Below are positions 1-6,186 of a stretch of DNA of 6,186 bases, one piece after another. The notes beneath the pieces were generated by a model. That model was not told the DNA's origin, ran no database searches, and was given only the letters and a program-made list of their open reading frames with translations. Made by a program: the position numbers and the translations under genes. Source of the DNA: Alphaproteobacteria bacterium (GTDB lineage Bacteria > Pseudomonadota > Alphaproteobacteria > Rhizobiales > Aestuariivirgaceae); NCBI GenBank assembly GCA_026400595.1, contig JAPLOT010000377.1:1-6186 (forward strand), given 5' to 3'. Position 1 is the first letter of the stretch. Each line of letters begins with the position of its first letter.

Positions 1-25
1 TTCAGGTTCACAATGGGAGGACGAG

Positions 26-1384
26 ATGAACTTCAAGCTTACCTTTGGTATTGCCGCCGCTGCACTGATGCTGGCAGCGCCCGCCTTGGCTGCCGACCTC
101 AAGTTTGCCCCGGGAGAGGACAAACGCTTCAACTGGGCGGACTATGATGCGTTGAAGAGTGTTGATCTCAAGGGCGAGACGCTGACTGTGTTTGGGCCCT
201 GGCGTGGTGACGACGAAGCCTTGGTCCAATCCGTGCTTGAGTACTTTCGTCAGGCCACTGGCGCTGAAGTGAAGTATTCCTCCTCAGAGAACTATGAACA
301 ACAGATCGTGATCGATACGCAGGCTGGCAGCCCGCCCAACATCGCGATCCTTCCCCAGCCCGGCCTTCTGGCCGATCTCGCCTCCAAGGGGCTGCTGGTT
401 CCGCTTGGTGACGACGCTGCCAACTTCATCAAGACCAATTATGGAGCCGGAGAGAGCTGGGTGGCGCTTGGCACCTACAAGGACAAGGATGGCACCGCCA
501 AGTTCTTTGCATTCCCCTACAAGGCAGACGTGAAGAGTCTGGTTTGGTACAGCCCCGAGAACTTCGAAGATGCGGGCTATGAAGTGCCCAAGACCATGGA
601 AGAGCTCGTTGCCCTGTCGGAAAAAATCGTCGCGGACGGCGGCAAGCCCTGGTGCATCGGGCTCGGTTCGGGAGGCGCCACCGGCTGGCCTGCAACGGAC
701 TGGGTCGAGGACATCATGCTGCGGACCCAATCTCCAGATGTCTATGACAAGTGGGTGACCAACGAGATCAAGTTTGATTCGCCCGAGGTGGTCGGCGCAA
801 TTGAGACCTTCGGATCCTTCGCAAAGAACGATGCCTGGGTCGATGGCGGTGCGGCCGGTGTAGCCTCGACCGACTTCCGCGACAGCCCGAAGGGCCTCTT
901 CTCGACCCCGCCCAAGTGCTACATGCACCGGCAGGCGTCCTTCATTCCTTCCTTCTTCCCGGAGGGCACCGTGCTCGGCGAGGATGCCGACTTCTTCTAT
1001 TTCCCCGCCTTTGCGTCAAAGCCCGATCTCGGTGCGCCGGTCCTCGGTGCCGGAACGCTGGTGAGCATCACCAAGGACTCCAAGGCTGCGCGCGCCTTCA
1101 TCGATTTCCTGGAAACGCCGCTGGCACATGAACTGTGGATGGCGCAGTCGGGCTTCGTCACGCCGCACAAGGGCGTGAACAAGGATGCCTACGCCAACGA
1201 TGCGCTGAAGAAGCAGGGCGAGATCCTGTCGAACGCCACGACCTTCCGCTTCGATGGCTCCGACCTGATGCCCGGCAAGATCGGCGCGGGCGCATTCTGG
1301 ACCGGAATGGTCGACTATGTCGGCGGAAAATCGGCGGCTGACGTCGGAGCGGCTATCCAGAAAGCCTGGGACGAGATCAAGTAA
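26..1384 (+). CDS. aglE: Periplasmic alpha-glucoside-binding protein of an ABC transporter (AglE)
   Basis: Extracellular solute-binding protein of family 1 (MalE-like), 452 residues, which binds alpha-glucosides in the periplasm and delivers them to the AglF/AglG permease. A Sec signal peptide is clear: a short basic start (MNFK), a hydrophobic stretch at residues 5-20, and a signal peptidase I site of the A-x-A type, with cleavage likely after residue 22 (ALA|AD). There is no lipobox cysteine, so the protein should be soluble rather than a lipoprotein. The mature part starts with a beta-strand segment (ETLTVFGPWRG, about 51-61) typical of the family, and a PGLLADLASKGLLVPL segment at 112-127 is also characteristic. 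The mature protein has only two cysteines, C210 and C298. The ATG is preceded by GGGAGG at 15-20 with 5-base spacing. It is first in the operon, and the larger gap and hairpin after it suggest it is made in excess over the permeases. Exact substrate is inferred from gene order and the aglA neighbour. Confidence 0.9.
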   Translation: MNFKLTFGIAAAALMLAAPALAADLKFAPGEDKRFNWADYDALKSVDLKGETLTVFGPWRGDDEALVQSVLEYFRQATGAEVKYSSSENYEQQIVIDTQAGSPPNIAILPQPGLLADLASKGLLVPLGDDAANFIKTNYGAGESWVALGTYKDKDGTAKFFAFPYKADVKSLVWYSPENFEDAGYEVPKTMEELVALSEKIVADGGKPWCIGLGSGGATGWPATDWVEDIMLRTQSPDVYDKWVTNEIKFDSPEVVGAIETFGSFAKNDAWVDGGAAGVASTDFRDSPKGLFSTPPKCYMHRQASFIPSFFPEGTVLGEDADFFYFPAFASKPDLGAPVLGAGTLVSITKDSKAARAFIDFLETPLAHELWMAQSGFVTPHKGVNKDAYANDALKKQGEILSNATTFRFDGSDLMPGKIGAGAFWTGMVDYVGGKSAADVGAAIQKAWDEIK

Positions 1385-1415
1385 GCGCGCCTTCCTCCAC
1401 GCGCTGACACGATGA

Positions 1416-1443
1416 CTTCCGGGTGGCAATCGCCATCCGGAAG
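1416..1443 (+). repeat. Strong stem-loop between aglE and aglF
   Basis: A 12-bp stem (1416-1427 pairing with 1432-1443) closes a four-base loop AATC (1428-1431). All pairs are Watson-Crick except one G-T at 1423/1436. It lies 31 bases after the aglE stop codon and 27 bases before the aglF ATG. The bases that follow (GCGCTTTCTTCATT) are pyrimidine-rich but not a clean T-run, so full rho-independent termination is doubtful. By analogy with other ABC operons, such as the REP hairpins between malE and malF in E. coli, it could protect the 3' end of aglE mRNA or reduce read-through, raising binding protein over membrane subunits. That role is inference; the hairpin is directly visible. Confidence 0.8.
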
Positions 1444-1459
1444 CGCTTTCTTCATTCGC

Positions 1460-1465
1460 GAGGTG
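1460..1465 (+). promoter_or_regulatory. Ribosome binding site that sets the aglF start
   Basis: GAGGTG matches the complement of the 16S rRNA 3' end and sits 5 bases before the ATG at 1471. It supports that ATG over an in-frame GTG at 1423, which lies inside the hairpin stem and has no purine-rich site upstream. Confidence 0.8.
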
Positions 1466-1470
1466 CTAGC

Positions 1471-2487
1471 ATGCTCGAGCAATTGCTATGGGCCGGAGCC
1501 ATCATCATTCTGGGTGTTGGCGGGTGTTTCGGCTATTTCTACGGCTCCAATCTTCTGCTCGACCGCATCTTTCCGGCGCATGCCGCCGACATGTCGAAGG
1601 CACACCGGAATCTCAAGTTCCAGTCGGTGATCCGGCCGTGGCTCTTCCTGGGGCCGGCACTCGTCCTTCTGACCGTCTATCTCATCTATCCGGTGTTCCA
1701 GACCATCTGGCTTTCGTTCCACGACAAGTCGGGCGAGGCCTTTGTCGGCGGCGCAAACTATGCCTGGGCCGTCAATGACGGGCAGTTCCGGCAGTCGATC
1801 TTCAACAATTTCCTGTGGCTTCTCGTGGTTCCTGCAGCTTGCACGTTCATCGGGCTGATCATTGCGGTGCTCACCGATCGCATCTGGTGGGGCAATATCG
1901 CGCGGAGTCTGATCTTCCTCCCCTTGGCCATCTCCTTCGTGGGCGCCAGCGTGATCTGGAAATTCGTCTACGACTACCGTGGAGAGGGGCAGGACCAGAT
2001 TGGCATTCTGAACGCCATCGTCAGCTGGTTCGGCTTTGAGCCGCAGGTCTGGATCGCCCTGCCGTTCTGGAACAACTTCTTTCTTATGGTGATCCTGATC
2101 TGGATCCAGACCGGCTTTGCAACGGTCATTCTGGGCGCAGCGCTTCGTGGCGTGCCGGAGGACACGCTGGAGGCGGCCGTCATCGATGGCGCCGGTCCCT
2201 TCAAGATCTTCTGGCGCATCATGGTGCCGCAGATCATGAGCACCATCATCGTGGTGTGGACCACAATCACCGTGTTGGTGCTCAAGGTCTTCGACATCGT
2301 ACTCACCATGACCAACGGCCAATGGGACACCCAGGTTCTCGCAAACCTCATGTATGACTGGATGTTCCGCGGTGGCGGCGATTTCGGACGCGGAGCGGCC
2401 ATCGCCATTGTCATCATGCTGGCAGTGCTGCCGATCATGATCTGGAACATCCGGCAGGCCAATGCCGAGCAGAAGGGAGGGCACTGA
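1471..2487 (+). CDS. aglF: Alpha-glucoside ABC transporter permease, MalF type (AglF)
   Basis: Inner-membrane permease subunit of the alpha-glucoside importer, 338 residues from this start. Hydrophobic segments lie at about 5-24, 55-80, 113-135, 145-165, 203-225, 255-278 and 308-327. The binding-protein-dependent permease (EAA) motif is clear at 234-255 (EAAVIDGAGPFKIFWRIMVP and on), which forms the coupling helix that docks on AglK. GPALVLLTVYLIYPVFQTIW at 61-80 is typical of the MalF/UgpA family. The N-terminal segment at 5-24 is an additional membrane helix before the family core, comparable to the extra N-terminal helices of E. coli MalF; unlike MalF there is no large second periplasmic loop, since only about 32 residues separate the next two helices. 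The start is chosen from the GAGGTG site and because the longer GTG form would begin within a hairpin. The stop is separated from aglG by one base. Assignment to family is firm; the sugar is inferred from context. Confidence 0.88.
   Translation: MLEQLLWAGAIIILGVGGCFGYFYGSNLLLDRIFPAHAADMSKAHRNLKFQSVIRPWLFLGPALVLLTVYLIYPVFQTIWLSFHDKSGEAFVGGANYAWAVNDGQFRQSIFNNFLWLLVVPAACTFIGLIIAVLTDRIWWGNIARSLIFLPLAISFVGASVIWKFVYDYRGEGQDQIGILNAIVSWFGFEPQVWIALPFWNNFFLMVILIWIQTGFATVILGAALRGVPEDTLEAAVIDGAGPFKIFWRIMVPQIMSTIIVVWTTITVLVLKVFDIVLTMTNGQWDTQVLANLMYDWMFRGGGDFGRGAAIAIVIMLAVLPIMIWNIRQANAEQKGGH
2473..2480 (+). promoter_or_regulatory. Ribosome binding site of aglG inside the end of aglF
   Basis: AAGGGAGG lies within the last codons of aglF, 8 bases before the ATG at 2489. 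It favours that ATG over an in-frame ATG at 2462, which would overlap aglF by 26 bases and has only a weak purine stretch upstream. Confidence 0.8.
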
Positions 2488-2488
2488 C

Positions 2489-3631
2489 ATGCTCGACCGC
2501 ATCCGTCTCGAGCCCTCTCGCTTCTTCCTGCATCTCACGGTCTTCGTTATCGTCGCGATCTGGACCTTGCCGACAGCCGGCCTCCTGGTCTCGTCCCTGC
2601 GTGACAAGAACCAGATCGCGGTCTCGGGTTGGTGGACGGCGCTCAAGACAAGCGACCGAAACGCACAGGGGCGCATGAAGGGTGCTGCCGACCAGATCGA
2701 GAAGGACGGCAGTTTCGTGATCTCCGGAAATCTTCTTGAGAGTTCGGACGGCAGGGGCACCATCCGGGCCTTCGGTATTCGAGTCCAGAAACCTGACGAG
2801 TTTCCGGCGGGTATTGCCGCCGCACTGGATGGCGGCAAGACACTCCTGGTCAATGGAGACGGCTCATACGTCTTTTCGTCGCCCGTGGCCTTCGAAGGAG
2901 ATCGGGGCCAACGCGTCTTCTACGTCATATCGGTGCCCCCGCGGTTCACCACCGAGAACTATGAAAATGTCCTGTTCGCGCAGAACATCGGGCGCTCATT
3001 CGTGAACTCGCTGACCGTCACCATTCCGGCGACGATCATTCCAATCCTGATCGCAGCCTTCGCGGCCTATGCGCTTGCATGGATGAAATTGCCGGGACGC
3101 GGCTTCCTCATTGCCGTGATCGTCGGACTTCTGGTCGTTCCTCTGCAGATGTCGCTCATCCCGCTGCTCAAAATCTACAATGCGTCTGGTTTTCTGGCGA
3201 AGACCTATCTGGGCGTCTGGCTTGCACATACCGGCTTCGGCTTGCCCTTCGCCATTTACCTGTTGCGCAGCTACATGGCCGGGCTGCCAAAGGATCTGAT
3301 CGAATCCGCGCAGGTGGATGGCGCCAGCGACTTCAAGATCTTCCGCCGCATCATTCTGCCACTGTCATTTCCGGCGCTTGCCTCCTTTGCCATTTTCCAG
3401 TTCCTCTGGGTGTGGAACGACCTCCTGGTAGCGATGGTCTTTCTTGGAAGCGAGCAGGACAAGATCGTGCTGACATACTCGCTCAACTCCCTGCTGGGCT
3501 CGCGCGGCGGCAACTGGGAGATCCTCACCGCCTCGGCCTTCATCACAATCATCGTTCCGCTCATCGTGTTCTTCTCGCTGCAGCGTTACTTCGTACGCGG
3601 CCTCCTCGCTGGTTCGGTCAAGGGGGGCTGA
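2489..3631 (+). CDS. aglG: Alpha-glucoside ABC transporter permease, MalG type (AglG)
   Basis: Second inner-membrane permease subunit, 380 residues. The first membrane helix is at about 13-36 (FVIVAIWTLPTAGLLVSSLR within it), and the MalG-like core resumes at about 152 with TTENYENVLF and the helix region from 168. Further helices lie at about 175-198, 205-226, 240-262, 296-318 and 346-364. The EAA coupling motif is at 272-293 (ESAQVDGASDFKIFRRIILP and on). MalG-type subunits are usually near 280-300 residues; the extra length here is a stretch of roughly 100 residues (about 51-150) between the first two helices, predicted periplasmic, rich in Gly, Asp and beta-forming residues. AglG proteins of this cluster type are known to be long, so the insert fits the family name rather than arguing against it. 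It follows aglF by one base (TGACATG), suggesting translational coupling and balanced production of the two permeases. Confidence 0.88.
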   Translation: MLDRIRLEPSRFFLHLTVFVIVAIWTLPTAGLLVSSLRDKNQIAVSGWWTALKTSDRNAQGRMKGAADQIEKDGSFVISGNLLESSDGRGTIRAFGIRVQKPDEFPAGIAAALDGGKTLLVNGDGSYVFSSPVAFEGDRGQRVFYVISVPPRFTTENYENVLFAQNIGRSFVNSLTVTIPATIIPILIAAFAAYALAWMKLPGRGFLIAVIVGLLVVPLQMSLIPLLKIYNASGFLAKTYLGVWLAHTGFGLPFAIYLLRSYMAGLPKDLIESAQVDGASDFKIFRRIILPLSFPALASFAIFQFLWVWNDLLVAMVFLGSEQDKIVLTYSLNSLLGSRGGNWEILTASAFITIIVPLIVFFSLQRYFVRGLLAGSVKGG

Positions 3632-3632
3632 C

Positions 3633-5300
3633 ATGCAAGGAAAGCCCGCAACCCAGATGGCTTCCGCGCCGGCGCTTGATCACGACTGGTGGCGCGGGGC
3701 CGTCATTTACCAGATCTATCCGAGGTCCTTCCAGGATTCGAACGGTGACGGCATCGGCGATCTCAACGGCATCACCGAGCGCCTGGGCTATGTCGCCGCA
3801 CTCGGTGCAGATGCGATCTGGATCTCGCCCTTCTTCACCTCACCCATGCTCGATTTCGGCTACGACGTCTCGGACTATCGTGACGTTGATCCGATGTTCG
3901 GCAGCTTGGAGGATTTCCGAAAGTTGGTCGCAAGAGCGCATGAACTCGGCATCCGGGTCATCATTGACCTGGTGTTTTCCCATACCTCTGACCAGCATCG
4001 TTGGTTTCAAGAAAGCCGACAGTCACGCGAGAATCGCTATGCTGACTGGTATGTCTGGGCAGATCCCAAGCCGGACGGTACGCCGCCCAACAACTGGCTA
4101 TCGCTCTTCGGCGGTTGCGGCTGGGAATGGGAGGCGCGGCGCAGGCAGTACTACTTTCACAACTTCCTGAAGCAGCAGCCGGATCTGAATTTCCATTGCC
4201 CTGCCGTGCAGGATGAACTGCTCAGCATCGCCCGCTTCTGGCTGGACCTGGGAGTCGACGGCTTCCGGCTCGATACGGTGAACTTCTATGTTCACGACAA
4301 GGAGCTGCGTGACAATCCGCCGGCGCGGAACCGGGAGAGCCTGGAGATTCCCTTGGCCAATCCCTATGCCTGGCAGGATCATGTCTATGACAAGAGCAGG
4401 CCGGAGAACCTGAGGTTCCTGGAGCGCATGCGGGCCTTGATGGACGAGTACGGTGCCATCACTTCGGTAGGCGAAGTGGGTGACGCCGAGCGGTCGCTGC
4501 AGACAATGGCTGCCTATACCGAAGGCAATCGCCGCCTGCACATGTGCTATTCCTTCGATTTCCTCAGCCGTGCCTTCGGGAAGGCCCATGTGGAGAAGAC
4601 CATCCGCGATTTCGAGCGCGTGGCGGGAGGCAGCTGGGGCTGCTGGGCCTTCTCCAACCACGACGTGGAACGCCACGTCTCCCGCTGGGCCGTGTATGGA
4701 CGGGACCGGCTCACCTTCGGACGCTTCACGCTGGCTTTGCTGATGGCGCTGCGCGGCTCGGTCTGCATCTATCAGGGCGAGGAGCTGGGACTGTCCGAGG
4801 CGGAGGTGCCGTACGAGTTAATCCAGGACCCTTACGGGAAAGTGTTCTGGCCCGAGTTCAAGGGCAGGGATGGGTGCCGAACGCCCATGGCATGGGATGC
4901 CGACAAGCCCAATGCAGGGTTCTCGTCAGCTAATCGCACCTGGCTGCCGGTGGCGCTCGATCATCCCGGCTCCGCCGCCATCAAGGCCCGCGAGGAAAAC
5001 CCCGAAACGCTTCTGGAGGACTATCGCCGCTTCATCAGGCTGCGCCACGCGCATGAAGCCCTGCGCATCGGCAGTATCCGCATCGAGGAGTCTCTCGGTG
5101 ACGTCCTTGCCTTCGGGCGCCAGCACGGCACCGAGTCCATCCTCTGCGTGTTCAACTTTGCGCTCAGCGTTGCACGCTGGCCCCTTCCGGAAGGAGTCGA
5201 GGCGAAGAGCCTTGCCGAAGCTGGAGCACGATTGGAGGGCCGCGAGATCATTCTGGATGGCAATGGCGCGATCTACCTGACCGTTACGGAGGGGAACTGA
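3633..5300 (+). CDS. aglA: Cytoplasmic alpha-glucosidase, glycoside hydrolase family 13 (AglA)
   Basis: Retaining alpha-glucosidase of 555 residues that hydrolyses imported alpha-glucosides to glucose plus the remaining sugar or aglycone. No signal peptide is seen, so it acts in the cytoplasm. The (beta/alpha)8 barrel begins with WWRGAVIYQIYPRSF (19-33), followed by a calcium-loop-like DSNGDGIGDLNG (35-46). Conserved regions: region I DLVFSHTSD (112-120, with H117), QPDLN (182-186), region II GFRLDTVNF with nucleophile D214 (210-218), region III SVGEVGD with acid/base E281 (278-284), and region IV FSNHDVERH with transition-state stabiliser D344 (340-348). Domain B inserts at about 118-180, and a C-terminal beta domain covers about 475-555. 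T215 after the nucleophile suggests preference for alpha-1,4 and similar links over alpha-1,6. All catalytic residues are intact. The start has AAGGGGGG at 3620-3627 with 5-base spacing, and the gene begins one base after the aglG stop. Sitting among transporter genes couples hydrolysis to uptake. Confidence 0.93.
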   Translation: MQGKPATQMASAPALDHDWWRGAVIYQIYPRSFQDSNGDGIGDLNGITERLGYVAALGADAIWISPFFTSPMLDFGYDVSDYRDVDPMFGSLEDFRKLVARAHELGIRVIIDLVFSHTSDQHRWFQESRQSRENRYADWYVWADPKPDGTPPNNWLSLFGGCGWEWEARRRQYYFHNFLKQQPDLNFHCPAVQDELLSIARFWLDLGVDGFRLDTVNFYVHDKELRDNPPARNRESLEIPLANPYAWQDHVYDKSRPENLRFLERMRALMDEYGAITSVGEVGDAERSLQTMAAYTEGNRRLHMCYSFDFLSRAFGKAHVEKTIRDFERVAGGSWGCWAFSNHDVERHVSRWAVYGRDRLTFGRFTLALLMALRGSVCIYQGEELGLSEAEVPYELIQDPYGKVFWPEFKGRDGCRTPMAWDADKPNAGFSSANRTWLPVALDHPGSAAIKAREENPETLLEDYRRFIRLRHAHEALRIGSIRIEESLGDVLAFGRQHGTESILCVFNFALSVARWPLPEGVEAKSLAEAGARLEGREIILDGNGAIYLTVTEGN

Positions 5301-5302
5301 AA

Positions 5303-6186
<884 letters not shown>

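Noticed and set aside
1..25. Possible promoter or AglR operator upstream of aglE
   Set aside because: Only 25 bases are present before the start codon; apart from the GGGAGG ribosome site nothing can be supported.
1384..1405. Small inverted repeat right after the aglE stop, AGCGCG and CGCGCT around a CCTTCCTCCA loop
   Set aside because: Only 6 pairs with a 10-base loop; the loop resembles an anti-ribosome-site sequence, but such a short GC stem is expected by chance in this base composition.
1423..1470. In-frame GTG start that would add 16 residues to AglF
   Set aside because: It falls inside the hairpin stem, has no ribosome binding site, and the added residues (AIRKRFLHSR-like, basic) are not needed by the family; the ATG at 1471 has GAGGTG at the right distance.
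2462..2488. In-frame ATG start that would add 9 residues to AglG
   Set aside because: It overlaps the end of aglF and lacks a good ribosome site, while the ATG at 2489 has AAGGGAGG 8 bases upstream.
1486..2853. Long open frame of 455 codons on the minus strand across aglF and aglG
   Set aside because: It crosses the aglF-aglG joint antisense to two clear membrane proteins, its translation is rich in charged and Cys/His/Pro residues without a recognisable domain, and such frames are common opposite GC-rich genes.
3079..4170. Open frame of 363 codons on the plus strand across the aglG-aglA joint
   Set aside because: It is out of frame with two well-supported genes, spans their boundary, and its translation resembles no family I recognise.

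Overview
The window holds one gene cluster, all on the + strand, that matches the alpha-glucoside uptake and utilisation operon aglEFGAK known from Sinorhizobium meliloti and related Alphaproteobacteria. The moderately high GC content, the GC-rich third codon positions, the strong GGAGG-type ribosome binding sites and the gene order all point to a member of the Rhizobiales or a close relative. I cannot name the species from the sequence.

Layout: bases 1-25 hold only the leader and ribosome binding site of the first gene. aglE (26-1384) encodes a secreted periplasmic sugar-binding protein. An 86-base gap (1385-1470) follows and carries a strong 12-bp hairpin. aglF (1471-2487) and aglG (2489-3631) encode the two inner-membrane permeases. 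aglA (3633-5300) encodes a cytoplasmic GH13 alpha-glucosidase. aglK (from 5303, cut by the right edge) encodes the ATPase of the transporter. From aglF onward the genes are separated by only 1-2 bases, and each ribosome binding site lies inside the end of the gene before it, so they are almost certainly co-transcribed and translationally coupled.

How the genes work together: AglE captures an alpha-glucoside such as maltose, sucrose or trehalose in the periplasm and delivers it to the AglF/AglG channel. AglK, expected as a dimer, powers import by ATP hydrolysis. AglA then splits the sugar inside the cell to release glucose. The usual LacI-family regulator gene (aglR) would lie upstream, outside the window, and so would the main promoter.

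This is a recognisable, described type of system, and I found no unknown system. The points most worth a second look are the hairpin between the binding-protein gene and the permease genes, a LacI-operator-like palindrome on its 3' edge, and an unusually large, beta-rich periplasmic insertion in AglG that contains a short internal repeat.
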